64,000 bases of DNA from Alphaproteobacteria bacterium (GTDB lineage: Bacteria > Myxococcota_A > UBA796 > GCA-2862545): assembly GCA_020632955.1 (NCBI GenBank), contig JACKEO010000022.1, positions 1 through 64,000 on the forward strand. Reading direction: 5' to 3'. The notes under the pieces were generated by a model. It had not been told where the DNA came from and searched no databases. It was given only the letters and a program-made list of their open reading frames with translations. Shown here piece by piece: positions 40,628-49,380 of the stretch (positions are counted from its first letter, which is position 1; every line of letters begins with the position of its first letter). The position numbers and the translations under genes are program-made.

Positions 40628-42259
40628 ATGTGGACGAAGCCCGAGGGCCCCGTGGTCCTCTGCATCCTCGACGGCGTCGGCCTGGGTGACGGCGGCGAGG
40701 ACGATGCGGTCGCCACCGCCCGCACGCCCGTCCTCGATCGCCTGCTGCGCACCTGCCCCACGCTCGCCCTCCGCGCGCATGGCCCGGCCGTGGGCCTGCC
40801 GAGCGAGCAGGACATGGGCAACTCCGAGGTGGGGCACAACGCGCTGGGCGCCGGACGGGTCTTCGACCAGGGCGCGAAGCTGGTGAACCTGGCGCTGCAG
40901 CAGGAGGAGACGTGGTCCTCCGACGTGTGGCGTCGCCTCGTGGGCGGGCGCACGCTGCACCTGCTGGGCCTGCTCAGCGACGGCAACGTGCACAGCCACG
41001 TCGACCACCTGCGGGCCCTGATCGCCCGGGCCGTCCACGACGGTGTCACCCGGCTGCGGGTGCACGTGCTCACCGACGGACGCGACGTGGGTCGGCGCAC
41101 GGCGCTCACCTGGCTGGTGCCGCTGGAGGCTGAGCTGGCCGCCCTGGCCGACCAGGGCGTGGACGCGCGCGTGGCGTCGGGCGGCGGTCGCATGCGCATC
41201 ACCATGGACCGCTACGAGGCCGACTGGCCCATGGTGCAGCGGGGCTGGGACACGCACGTGCTCGGCCGCGCGCGGGCCTTCCCGAGCGCCGTGGCGGCGG
41301 TCGAGACGGCCTACGCCGAGGACCCCGAGGTGGACGACCAGTACGTGCCGCCCTTCGTGGTGGCCGACGCGGACGGTGCGCCGGTGGGCACCATCGAGGA
41401 CGGCGACGCCGTGCTGCTCTTCAACTTCCGCGGGGACCGCGCGGTGGAGATCTCGCGCGCCTTCACCGAGCCGGGGCTCGACCACCTCGACCGCGCGCGG
41501 GTTCCCCAGGTCTACTTCGCCGGGATGATGCAGTACGACGGCGACCTCGGCGTGCCCGAGCACTTCCTGGTGCAGCCTCCGCGCATCGACGGCACCGTGG
41601 GCGCCGAGCTCGTGGCCCACGGCCTGCGCACCTTCGCCTGCGCCGAGACCCAGAAGTTCGGGCACGTCACCTACTTCTTCAACGGCAACCGGTCGGGGCT
41701 GCTGGATCCTGCGCTCGAGACCTACACGGAGGTCCCGAGCGATCGCCGGCCCTTCGACGAGGCGCCCTGGATGCGGTGCGCGGAGGTCACCGATGCCTGC
41801 CTCGAGGCCGTCGCGTCCGGTCGCTACGACCACGTGCGGCTGAACTACGCGAACGGCGACATGGTGGGCCACACCGGGAACCTGGAGGCCACCCGCGTCG
41901 CGATGGCCTGCGTGGACCTGCAGCTCGGGCGCCTGGAGCGGGCGGTGCGCGCTGCGGGCGGCATCCTGCTGGTCACCGCCGACCACGGCAACGCCGACGG
42001 GATGTGGACCCGCGACAAGCGCGGGGAGGTGGTGCGCGACGACGACGGCCGTCCGCAGCCGCGCACCAGCCACACCCTGGCTCCGGTGCCCTTCGTCGTG
42101 GTGGATCCCGCCGGACGCGTGGAGGTGTGCGACGATCTCGTCGCGCCAGGGCTCGCCTCGGTCGGCAGCACGCTGCTGGCCCTGCTGGGGCTGGATCCGC
42201 CTGCAGGGTGGGCGCCGGTGCTCGTGCGTCCGATCTTCGAGACGCCCACAGCGTCTTGA
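40628..42259 (+). CDS. gpmI: 2,3-bisphosphoglycerate-independent phosphoglycerate mutase
   Basis: A 543-residue Mn2+-dependent glycolytic enzyme converting 3- to 2-phosphoglycerate. The nucleophile Ser66 is in MGNSEVGH, the first metal Asp in CILDGVG (Asp15), and the second metal cluster in LVTADHGNADGM. Other family marks are HLLGLLSDGNVHSHVDHL, VHVLTDGRDV, NFRGDRAVEISRAF and ETQKFGHVTYFFNG. GGAGG lies 5 nt before ATG 40628. Length is normal for the family. Cytoplasmic. Confidence 0.97.
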   Translation: MWTKPEGPVVLCILDGVGLGDGGEDDAVATARTPVLDRLLRTCPTLALRAHGPAVGLPSEQDMGNSEVGHNALGAGRVFDQGAKLVNLALQQEETWSSDVWRRLVGGRTLHLLGLLSDGNVHSHVDHLRALIARAVHDGVTRLRVHVLTDGRDVGRRTALTWLVPLEAELAALADQGVDARVASGGGRMRITMDRYEADWPMVQRGWDTHVLGRARAFPSAVAAVETAYAEDPEVDDQYVPPFVVADADGAPVGTIEDGDAVLLFNFRGDRAVEISRAFTEPGLDHLDRARVPQVYFAGMMQYDGDLGVPEHFLVQPPRIDGTVGAELVAHGLRTFACAETQKFGHVTYFFNGNRSGLLDPALETYTEVPSDRRPFDEAPWMRCAEVTDACLEAVASGRYDHVRLNYANGDMVGHTGNLEATRVAMACVDLQLGRLERAVRAAGGILLVTADHGNADGMWTRDKRGEVVRDDDGRPQPRTSHTLAPVPFVVVDPAGRVEVCDDLVAPGLASVGSTLLALLGLDPPAGWAPVLVRPIFETPTAS

Positions 42260-42578
42260 CGTGCAGTTGACAATCCTGCGCGCCGCTTGTGGTCAAACGC
42301 TCGATGTGGAAATCCGTCGCGTAACGTTCCGCGGGATTCACGTGACGTTCGAGGAAGGAACAAGGCTACAGCGTACCGTTCGCGAGCTTCCGGATCTGTT
42401 CCCGTCCGGGCGTGCGCGCCGCGCACCACGAGCCCTCGGGTCGTCGGGCGGCCGCTTGAGCTGAACTTCGAACACGACGTGACATTTCGGGGTGCCGCGG
42501 CTACCTTGGAGCCATGGTCGTGCCCGGGGGGGCGTGTCCTGACGGAAGCTCTCCTGCTCCGCCTGTGATGGAGGTCCC
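42260..42578 (+). promoter_or_regulatory. 319-bp intergenic region with candidate promoter
   Basis: This is the largest gap without gene or relic. It is AT-richer than coding DNA, lacks third-position G+C bias in any frame and so seems non-coding. A candidate promoter for the next gene is GTGACA (42479-42484), 17-bp spacer, TACCTT (42502-42507). Upstream there is an 8-bp palindrome TCACGTGA (42338-42345), two copies of ACGTTC around it, and a TTGACA (42267-42272) without a clear partner. Confidence 0.5.
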
Positions 42579-42908
42579 ATGGCTTCCCAGAACCAGAAGC
42601 GTCGCCGCGAGCGCCGCGACAGCCGCCGTGGCATCGATCAGGTCGTGCTGGCCGGTGCGCTGTGGCTGATTCCGGTCACGCTCTTCGGCTACGTCGGCTA
42701 CCGCATCGCGGTGGCCACGGGCGCCGATCCGAACGCCTTCCTGCCCGCGATCGAGACGTGGGAGCTGCTCATGGGCATCGCCCTGCTGATGGCCTTCGCG
42801 GTCTTCGGCCTCACGCTGCGCGGCGTGATGACGGCGCGCGAGCAGCGGCAGGCCGACGAGGGCACCAGCGAGCGCTGGACGAGCTACCGGGCGCCGCAGG
42901 GCAAGTGA
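42579..42908 (+). CDS. Small two-helix membrane protein
   Basis: A 109-residue protein with a strongly basic N-terminus (KRRRERRDSRRG), which should stay in the cytoplasm. Two membrane helices follow (VVLAGALWLIPVTLFGYVGY and LLMGIALLMAFAVFGLTL), then a short hydrophilic tail. No family is recognised. The long upstream region with a promoter and the intrinsic terminator behind it mark it as an independently expressed gene. Confidence 0.75.
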   Translation: MASQNQKRRRERRDSRRGIDQVVLAGALWLIPVTLFGYVGYRIAVATGADPNAFLPAIETWELLMGIALLMAFAVFGLTLRGVMTAREQRQADEGTSERWTSYRAPQGK

Positions 42909-42944
42909 GGCAGGCGTCGGGGGGCGCTCGTCACGCAGCCAACG

Positions 42945-42976
42945 AAGGCCGGCCCCGCGAGGAGCCGGCCTTTTTC
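42945..42976 (+). terminator. Intrinsic terminator
   Basis: A 9-bp stem (AAGGCCGGC at 42945-42953 and GCCGGCCTT at 42964-42972) is followed by a run of five T (42971-42975). It ends the transcript of the small membrane protein gene and separates it from the convergent malate dehydrogenase gene. Confidence 0.85.
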
Positions 42977-43037
42977 GTGGTCTCGTGCGGACCGTGACGG
43001 AGGCACCACCCCGGCGACGGGGTGGTGCGGCGCCCGA

Positions 43038-44012
43038 TCAGCCGAGGAGGTCGGCCACCGCCTCGCGCTCGCCGGCGAGGGCCTCGATGTTCTCGGCGAG
43101 CTTGGCCTTGCCGAAGTCGTCGAGCTCCAGGCCCTCCACCACCTCGTAGCTGCCACCCTCGCAGCGCACGGGCATCGAGAACACCAGGCCCTCGGGCACG
43201 CCGTACTGGCCCTGGCTCACCACGGCCATGCTGACGAGGTCGCCGCCGGTGCCGAGGTGCCAGTCGCGCATGTGGTCGATGGCGGCCGAGGCGGCCGAGG
43301 CGGCCGAGGAGGCGCCGCGCGCCTCGATGATCGCCTTGCCGCGCTGCGCCACGGTCTTGAGGAAGTCGCCCTGGAGCCAGCCGGCGTCGACCTGCTCGCG
43401 CACGGGCTTCCCGCCCGCCGAGGCCCAGGTCACGTCGGGGTACATCTCGGGGCCGTGGTTGCCCCAGATCACCACGTCCTTCACGTCGGCCGGCGGCACG
43501 CCCAGGCGGCTGGAGAGCTGGCCGACGGCGCGGTTCTGGTCGAGGCGGGTCATCGCGGTGAACTGCGACTTCGGGATGTCGGAGCCGTAGTGCGAGGCGA
43601 TGAGGCAGTTGGTGTTGCAGGGGTTGCCGACCGTGACCACCTTCACGCTGCTGCGCGCGCGGTTGATGGCCTTGCCCTGGCCCACGAAGATCGGGCCGTT
43701 GGCGGCCACGAGGTCGCCGCGCTCCATGCCGGCGGTGCGCGGGCGGCTGCCCACGAGGAAGATGGCGTCGGCGTCGGCGAAGGCCGTGCCCGCGTCGTCG
43801 GTGGCGACGATGTCGTGCACCAGCGGGAAGGCGGAGTCGACGATCTCCATCACCACGCCCTCGAGCCGCTGCATGCCCTGCGGGATCTCGAGGAGGGAGA
43901 GGATGATCGGCTGATCCGGGCCGAAGCAGCTGCCCGAGGCGAGGCGCCAGACGAGCGAGTAGCCGATGTTGCCTGCGGCGCCGGTCACGGCGACGCGGAG
44001 AGGTGCGGTCAT
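43038..44012 (-). CDS. mdh: Malate dehydrogenase
   Basis: A 324-residue NAD(P)-dependent enzyme of the citric acid cycle. VTGAAGNIGYSLVWRLASG is the dinucleotide motif, SRPRTAGMERGDL has the substrate-binding Arg residues, and IWGNHGPEMYPD carries the catalytic His. The sequence resembles the group that includes cytosolic and chloroplast MDH rather than the lactate dehydrogenase-like type. A 9-bp tandem repeat (three copies at 43281-43307) encodes SAASAASAA in a helix near the C-terminal third. It is convergent with the small membrane gene. Confidence 0.95.
   Translation of the reverse strand: MTAPLRVAVTGAAGNIGYSLVWRLASGSCFGPDQPIILSLLEIPQGMQRLEGVVMEIVDSAFPLVHDIVATDDAGTAFADADAIFLVGSRPRTAGMERGDLVAANGPIFVGQGKAINRARSSVKVVTVGNPCNTNCLIASHYGSDIPKSQFTAMTRLDQNRAVGQLSSRLGVPPADVKDVVIWGNHGPEMYPDVTWASAGGKPVREQVDAGWLQGDFLKTVAQRGKAIIEARGASSAASAASAAIDHMRDWHLGTGGDLVSMAVVSQGQYGVPEGLVFSMPVRCEGGSYEVVEGLELDDFGKAKLAENIEALAGEREAVADLLG
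43281..43307 (-). repeat. Triple 9-bp tandem repeat inside mdh
   Basis: Three exact GGCGGCCGA units code for Ser-Ala-Ala repeats in the reading frame of malate dehydrogenase. The unit length keeps the frame, and the region could vary between strains by slippage. Confidence 0.75.
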
Positions 44013-44077
44013 GGATCCTCCGGTGCGGGCGGGATGGGGCCGTGCGGCCTAACCGAGACGCCCTCCGGCATCGACCG

Positions 44078-44929
44078 TCACCGCGTGGCGAGCTGCAGCC
44101 GGGTGTGGAAGGTGCCGTCCACGCGGTGGGGCACGTCCTCGTCGATCCAGGTGACGACGATGCTGCCGTCGAGCGAGAGATCGGCGGCGCGCGCGAGCGG
44201 TCGGCGCAGGTCGAGCCACAGGGTGCCCTCCCCCGTGGCCTCGAAGCCCTCCACGCGCGCCTCGTCCAGCAGGGCGTCGGGCGCGGTGTGCAGGGTGAGC
44301 GACAGGCCCAGCACCACCTCGGTGCCCTTGACGCGCAGCACCTCGTAGGTGGCTTCCTGGGTGACGGCGATGCCCTGCTCGGTGGCGGGCCGCTGCACGC
44401 GCCAGCGCGCCCCACGACCCACGCGCTCTTCGGGCAGGGGCACGCTCACCAGGTCCAGGCTCCAGGCGACGTCGGCCACGAGCTCGGCCTGGAGGGCGTC
44501 CGGGTCGTCGGGGACGGACTGCACCACCGGGACCGTGCGCTGGCGCGGATCCGGCGCGCTCACCCAGGGGATGGCCGCGAGGGCCTGCACGGCGTCGCGG
44601 AGATCGAGGTGCAGCTCCATGGGGGCGCCGGGCTGCTCGGCGGCCAGGAGCCGGAGCTCGAGGCCCCCCGGGTCCACGTGGGCGGTGAGCTCGTGCACCT
44701 GGGCGGGGAGCGGCGTCTGCTGGCGCGGACCCTGGTCGAGGGAGGTGGAGGTGCTCGCACGCCGACGCAGCTGCACGTCCCAGGTGTCGTCGGCCTGGGG
44801 GGAGATGCGGAGGAGGTGCTTGCGACCACGCCCCGCCGACAGCAGCTCCACCTCGCGGGGTGGGGCGACGGGCGGGGCGTCCTCGGCGGCGAGGCCGAGC
44901 GCGCTGGCGAGGAGGAGGGGGATCACCAC
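44078..44929 (-). CDS. Secreted protein of unknown function
   Basis: A 283-residue protein with a signal peptide (PLLLASALGLAAE). The mature part is beta-rich, with strands such as HLLRISPQADDTWDVQLRRR, QEATYEVLRVKGTEVVLGLSLTLHT and the closing GSIVVTWIDEDVPHRVDGTFHTRLQL. There is a GARWRV motif in the middle. This order is reminiscent of periplasmic DUF6263-like proteins, but the match is uncertain. It diverges from comEC with a 137-base gap. Confidence 0.7.
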   Translation of the reverse strand: MVIPLLLASALGLAAEDAPPVAPPREVELLSAGRGRKHLLRISPQADDTWDVQLRRRASTSTSLDQGPRQQTPLPAQVHELTAHVDPGGLELRLLAAEQPGAPMELHLDLRDAVQALAAIPWVSAPDPRQRTVPVVQSVPDDPDALQAELVADVAWSLDLVSVPLPEERVGRGARWRVQRPATEQGIAVTQEATYEVLRVKGTEVVLGLSLTLHTAPDALLDEARVEGFEATGEGTLWLDLRRPLARAADLSLDGSIVVTWIDEDVPHRVDGTFHTRLQLATR

Positions 44930-45066
44930 GAGCGGACGCTAGCGCGGGGAGGGCGGCGGTGCCGGCGGTCCGACGGTCGGTCGCCCGACGCTCCGACGCG
45001 TCGCCACGGGCCATCCTCGGGGATCCCGGGCACGTCCCGTGCGCGGGCCCCCGGCGCGAGGACGGC

Positions 45067-47349
45067 ATGGACCGGTGGACGCGCGTGGGTCTGGGGGTGA
45101 TCGCAGGGGCTGCCCTGGGCTCCACGCCCGGACTGGGGCTGGCGAGCCTGGTGGGGTCGGCCTGCGCGGTGCTCGCGCTGCGGCTCATGGGCCTCGCCCC
45201 CGTGGTCACGGAGCTGGCCCTGGGCGTGCTCCTCGGACTCGCCGCGCCCGCCTCGGTGCCCCTGGGGCCGCACCTGCGTGGGCCCGCCTCGCTCGTGGGC
45301 GTGGTGGTGGGCGCGCCGATGGGCCGCGAGATCGATCTCGAGGTGGGCAGGGCCTGGCGCCCGGGGGTGGGCTGGCGGCATCAGCGGGGGCGCGTCCGCG
45401 TGCGGCTGCCCAGGTCGCTCCGTGTGGGCCCCGGCGACGAGGTGGTGGCCTTCGGGGTGGCGGGCCCCGTGCAGGCCACGGTGCTCCCCGGTGCGCCCGA
45501 TCCGGTCCGCGCCGCCCGCCGCGTGGGCGTCCGCTCGCTGCTGCGTGCCACCGTGGCGCGACGGGTGGGAGCCACGTCCGCGCCGGTGCCCGAGGTGCAC
45601 GGCCTGCTGCTCGCACTCGCCGACGGGGATCGGCGGCGGGTCGCACCCGAGGCCGTCACCCTCCTCAGGCGCACGGGCACGGCCCACCTGCTGGCCATCT
45701 CCGGCTTCCACGTGGGGCTCGTGGCCACGGCGGGCATGGCGCTGTGCCGCTGGCCGCTGCGGGCCGTGGCGGGCTGGTGGCCGGCGGGCGTGCGCACCTG
45801 GCCGGCGCTGCTCGCGGGGGTGTGCGGTGCCGCGGTCTTCGCGGCGCGGGTGGGACTGCCCGTGAGCGCCCAGCGCGCGGTGGGGCTGGTGGCCCTCGTG
45901 GCGCTCGGCGTGGCCACCGGGCGCCACCTCGTCGGGGCCTCGCTGCTCGCGGTGGTGGCCACGGGCGTGCTGGTCGCCGATCCCGCGGCCGTCGCCGGGC
46001 CCTCCTTCCAGCTCTCCTTCGGGGCCGTGGCGGGTCTGCTCACCTGGGGCAAGGCCCTCGACCGGCGGCTGCCCCCCGATCTGCCGTGGTGGACGCGCCC
46101 GGTCACCGGCGGCCTCGTGGCCACGTGCGCGGCCACCGTGGGCACCCTGCCGGCGGCGGCCTGGTGGTTCCAGTCCGTGGCCCTCTGGGGTCCCCTCGCG
46201 AACGTGCTCGCCGTGCCGTGGACGGCCTTGGCGTTGGTCCCTCCCGCCCTCGCCGCCGTCCACGGCCCGGCCTTGCTCGCGGCGCCGGCCGCCGTCGTGG
46301 GGGCCTGGTCTGCCGAGGGCCTCCTCGCCGTGCTCGCATGGTTCGACGCCCCGCCGCTGCGGCCCGCGGTGGGGCCCTGGGGTGCCGTGGCCCTGCTGGG
46401 AGTGCTGGGGCTGGCGCGCCGCCCATGGCATGCCCTGCTGCTGGTGGCGGGCGTGCTGTGGGCCCGCCCGCTCGGGCCTCCGGCCCCCCGGATCACCTGG
46501 CCCGACGTGGGGCAGGGCAGCGCCGCCCTCGCCGTGTGGCCCGACGGACGCACGGTGCTGGTGGATGGGGGCCCGCCCTGGAGCGGGCTGGCCTCGTGGC
46601 TGCGTCGGCAGGGGCGCACCCGGCTCGACACGGTGGTCCTGTCCCATGGCGACGCCGACCACCTGGGCGGCCTCCTCGAGGTCGTGGAGGAGTTCGACGT
46701 GGGCGAGCTGCGCGTGGCCGGAGGGCCCGCGGAGCTGCTCGAGGTGGCCCGTCGGCGGGGCATCCCCGTGGTCGACGACCCGCAGGCGCGCCTGCATCCG
46801 GGGGATCCCGGCCCGTGGCGTCGGCCGAACGACGCCTCGCTCGTGGAGGCCCTCGAGGTGGGGGGCTGGCGGGTGCTGCTGCCCGGCGACATCGGGCGGG
46901 AGGTGGAGGCCGGGCTGGCCCGCCGCGTGGGCGAGGTCGACCTGCTCGCGCTCGCCCACCACGGCAGCTCCAGCTCCACGTCGGCGGCGTGGCTCGACGT
47001 GCTGCGGCCACGGCTCGCCGTGGTGCAGGCCGGGCGGGGGAACCCCTACGGCCACCCCGGCCACGACGTGCTGCGTCGGCTCGCCGATCGGGGCGTGCCC
47101 GTGCTGCGCACCGATCTGCTGGGCACGGTGGAGCTCACCCTGGGCGATCCGCCCACGCTCAGGTGTCACCGGGCGGGGCAGGGGTGGCGGGCGGTGCCGC
47201 TGCCCGTCCACGGCGTGCCAGCCACGGCCACGCCACCGCCACGAGCACCACGAAGGCCGCCGCGATCGCCTGCGACGTCGAGATCGTCGGCCCCAGCAGC
47301 GCCTCGAGGACGAAGCCGCGCTCGGCGTCGCCGCGGACGACCTCCGTGA
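45067..47349 (+). CDS. comEC: ComEC/Rec2 DNA-uptake channel protein
   Basis: A 760-residue inner-membrane protein for transport of single-stranded DNA in natural transformation. It has N-terminal helices and an OB-like region (about 60-150), the multi-helix Competence domain (about 170-440, with LLAISGFHVGLVATAG) and a C-terminal metallo-beta-lactamase-like domain (SHGDADHLGG near 520 and LAHHGSSSS near 635). The last about 64 codons after LRCHRAGQGW are Arg/Pro-rich and lie antisense to the 3' end of an lgt gene over 191 bases, so the tail probably arose by stop-codon loss. ComF is encoded at 16298-16915. Confidence 0.9.
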   Translation: MDRWTRVGLGVIAGAALGSTPGLGLASLVGSACAVLALRLMGLAPVVTELALGVLLGLAAPASVPLGPHLRGPASLVGVVVGAPMGREIDLEVGRAWRPGVGWRHQRGRVRVRLPRSLRVGPGDEVVAFGVAGPVQATVLPGAPDPVRAARRVGVRSLLRATVARRVGATSAPVPEVHGLLLALADGDRRRVAPEAVTLLRRTGTAHLLAISGFHVGLVATAGMALCRWPLRAVAGWWPAGVRTWPALLAGVCGAAVFAARVGLPVSAQRAVGLVALVALGVATGRHLVGASLLAVVATGVLVADPAAVAGPSFQLSFGAVAGLLTWGKALDRRLPPDLPWWTRPVTGGLVATCAATVGTLPAAAWWFQSVALWGPLANVLAVPWTALALVPPALAAVHGPALLAAPAAVVGAWSAEGLLAVLAWFDAPPLRPAVGPWGAVALLGVLGLARRPWHALLLVAGVLWARPLGPPAPRITWPDVGQGSAALAVWPDGRTVLVDGGPPWSGLASWLRRQGRTRLDTVVLSHGDADHLGGLLEVVEEFDVGELRVAGGPAELLEVARRRGIPVVDDPQARLHPGDPGPWRRPNDASLVEALEVGGWRVLLPGDIGREVEAGLARRVGEVDLLALAHHGSSSSTSAAWLDVLRPRLAVVQAGRGNPYGHPGHDVLRRLADRGVPVLRTDLLGTVELTLGDPPTLRCHRAGQGWRAVPLPVHGVPATATPPPRAPRRPPRSPATSRSSAPAAPRGRSRARRRRGRPP

Positions 47350-47971
47350 GGCTGCGGAGCACGGCGTAGGCCAGCAGGTAGGTGAGCATCACCTGACCGT
47401 CGAAGCGCTTGCGGGGCGCGAGCCAGGTGAGCCCCGCCGAGATCGCGAAGAGCCCGGCGGCCTCGTAGAGCTGCACCGGGTGGAGCGGCAGGTCGTGGGG
47501 GCCGGGCGCTCGCGGGTCGGTGAACACCACGCCCCAGGGCAGATCGGTGGGCAGGCCCCAGCAGCAGCCCGCGAGGAAGCAGCCGATGCGGGCGCAGCCA
47601 TGCGCCAGGGGAAGCAGGCGGCCGAAGAGGTCGGCGAGGTCGGCCACGGGCAGGCCGCGACGGCGCGCGAGCCAGATGCCCACCGGCAGGCCCAGGAAGG
47701 CGCCGTAGAACACCAGCCCGCCGGTGCGGGGGTTCAGGATGTCGACCCAGGAGGTGAGCACGGACTGGTTCTGCAGGAAGAAGACCAGCCGCGAGCCGGC
47801 GATGGCCGCCAGCGCCGTCCAGAAGATCACGTCGACCACGGCCTCGGAGCTGTAGCCGCGGGCGCGGGCGTCGCGCAGCGCGAGCACGCTCAGCACCACG
47901 AAGCCCACGGCACCCATGGCGCCGTAGCCGTGCAGCTCGAAGCCGCCGAGGTCGATCAGGACGGGGTGCAC
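47159..47971 (-). CDS. lgt: Prolipoprotein diacylglyceryl transferase paralogue 1
   Basis: A 270-residue polytopic enzyme that attaches diacylglycerol to the lipobox Cys of prolipoproteins. The core signature reads ARIGCFLAGCCWG, the Cys-rich variant of the GRIGNFINGE motif, keeping the key Arg. Where Escherichia coli Lgt has essential His103 (FHGG), this copy has Tyr (GLVFYGAF). HPVQLYEA and the later helices are typical. GTG at 47971 overlaps the end of the second lgt gene by 16 bases. It is the last gene of a lspA-lspA-lgt-lgt row. Confidence 0.88.
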   Translation of the reverse strand: MHPVLIDLGGFELHGYGAMGAVGFVVLSVLALRDARARGYSSEAVVDVIFWTALAAIAGSRLVFFLQNQSVLTSWVDILNPRTGGLVFYGAFLGLPVGIWLARRRGLPVADLADLFGRLLPLAHGCARIGCFLAGCCWGLPTDLPWGVVFTDPRAPGPHDLPLHPVQLYEAAGLFAISAGLTWLAPRKRFDGQVMLTYLLAYAVLRSLTEVVRGDAERGFVLEALLGPTISTSQAIAAAFVVLVAVAWPWLARRGRAAAPPATPAPPGDT

Positions 47972-48747
47972 GTGGCGAGCCTCCAGCGGTGGAGCAGCAG
48001 CGCGGTGCCCACCAGCACCACCGACGTGACCTGGCCGCTCGACATCCAGCCCCCGAGCCACATGCCCCGGCCGGCATCCCCGCGGAAGGCCTCGAGCACG
48101 AAGCGCCCCACGCCGTACCAGCCCAGGAAGGCCACGAGCGCCTGGCCCGGGTAGCGCTGCCGGCGACGCAGCCACGACAGGCCCGCGAACAGGCCGATCA
48201 TCATCCAGCTCTCGTAGATCGGCGACGGGTGGAGGGGGACGGCGAGCAGGGGCTCGGGCAGGCGGCCGTGCTGCAGGTAGGTGACCGCCCAGGGCACGTC
48301 GACGCCGAGGGGCCAGTCGGCGGGGCGACCGTGGCAGCAGCCGGCCCCGAGGCAGCCCAGCCGCGCGAAGACCTGCCCCATGGCCACCGAGGGGGCGTAC
48401 ACGTCGCCCACGCGCCACGGGTCGAGGCCGCGCAGGCGGCCGAGGCCGAGCACCGCGAGCATCCCCACGATGAGCGCGCCGTGGAAGACGAAGCCGCCCG
48501 ACGGCGACAGCAGCAGCCACGGGTCGGCGAGGAAGCGCGCGGGGTCGGCGAAGACGAGGAAGAGCCGCGCCCCGAGCCCCGAGGCGGGCACCACGATGAG
48601 CGCGGTGTCGAAGAGGGCGCGGGAGGCCAGGCCCTCGCGGCGGCCCTCGCGCGCCAGGGTGACCACGCCCAGCGACAGCCCGAGGGCGATGCAGGCGTAG
48701 TAGGTGGCGAGGGGTCCCAGCCCTGGGACGATCAGCCAGGGCTGCAC
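47956..48747 (-). CDS. lgt: Prolipoprotein diacylglyceryl transferase paralogue 2
   Basis: A 263-residue Lgt. The signature ARLGCLGAGCCHG keeps the Arg, and the region corresponding to His103 reads GGFVFHGAL, so this copy retains the His that paralogue 1 lacks. HPSPIYES and the terminal helices match the family. It begins 4 bases after the stop of lspA and runs into the other lgt, so one transcript should make all these enzymes. The two Lgt proteins are clearly diverged in sequence, implying an old duplication or separate origins and perhaps different substrates or lipid donors. Confidence 0.9.
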   Translation of the reverse strand: MQPWLIVPGLGPLATYYACIALGLSLGVVTLAREGRREGLASRALFDTALIVVPASGLGARLFLVFADPARFLADPWLLLSPSGGFVFHGALIVGMLAVLGLGRLRGLDPWRVGDVYAPSVAMGQVFARLGCLGAGCCHGRPADWPLGVDVPWAVTYLQHGRLPEPLLAVPLHPSPIYESWMMIGLFAGLSWLRRRQRYPGQALVAFLGWYGVGRFVLEAFRGDAGRGMWLGGWMSSGQVTSVVLVGTALLLHRWRLATCTPS

Positions 48748-48751
48748 GGGC

Positions 48752-49333
48752 CTACCCGGTGCCGGTGGCGGCGGCGTCGGCGTGCTCGCCCGATGCCTGG
48801 GCCGCGCTCGCGGTCTCCTCGTCTTCCCGCCAGGTGGCGATGAAGAAGATCACCACGCCCACCAGCAGCGCGCTGTCGGCCACGTTGAAGCTGGGCCACT
48901 CCGACATGCCCACGGTCTGCCGGAGCCAGGCGGCCCACTCGGGGTCGGAGACGTAGACGCGGAGGAAGTCGGTGACCGTGCGCTTGTGGACGCGATCGAT
49001 GGCGTTGCCCACCGCGCCCGACAGGATGAGGCCGAGGGCCGCGGGCACCCAGATCGCCTCGGGCTTGAGCCGCTTGTACTGGTCCCACACGATCCACGTG
49101 GCCACCGCGGTGAAGCCCAGGAAGAAGAGGTGGTTGTAGGGCATGTCGCGGAAGAGGCTGAAGGCCGCGCCCGGGTTCTGGGCGTGCACGATGTCGAACA
49201 CGCCGGGGATCACGGCGATGGCATCGCCGCCCGGGCCCTCGGCGAGGTTCGTGTAGACCCACCACTTCGTGAGCTGGTCGAGCACCAGGAAGCTGACGAA
49301 CAGCGCCCAGAACAGCTTGGCCTTGCGGGTCAC
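48752..49333 (-). CDS. lspA: Signal peptidase II paralogue 1
   Basis: A 193-residue aspartic peptidase that removes lipoprotein signal peptides in the inner membrane. Family blocks: LDQLTKWW, NPGAAFSLF, LSGAVGNAIDRV with the first catalytic Asp, and FNVADSALL with the second. A 30-residue polar tail rich in Ala, Glu and Thr extends beyond the last helix. GTG 49333 has GGAGG 4 nt upstream. Between block 3 and block 4 there is an insert (VYVSDPEWAAWLRQTVGMSEWPS) absent from typical LspA and shared with the neighbour. Confidence 0.93.
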   Translation of the reverse strand: MTRKAKLFWALFVSFLVLDQLTKWWVYTNLAEGPGGDAIAVIPGVFDIVHAQNPGAAFSLFRDMPYNHLFFLGFTAVATWIVWDQYKRLKPEAIWVPAALGLILSGAVGNAIDRVHKRTVTDFLRVYVSDPEWAAWLRQTVGMSEWPSFNVADSALLVGVVIFFIATWREDEETASAAQASGEHADAAATGTG

Positions 49334-49380
49334 TCCGCCTCCTGCGACGTGGCCGGTCCCCATAACCCGGGGGGGAGGGG

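Noticed and set aside
42261..42464. A 67-codon plus-strand frame after gpmI
   Set aside because: Third codon positions lack the G+C bias of true genes here; the region looks regulatory.
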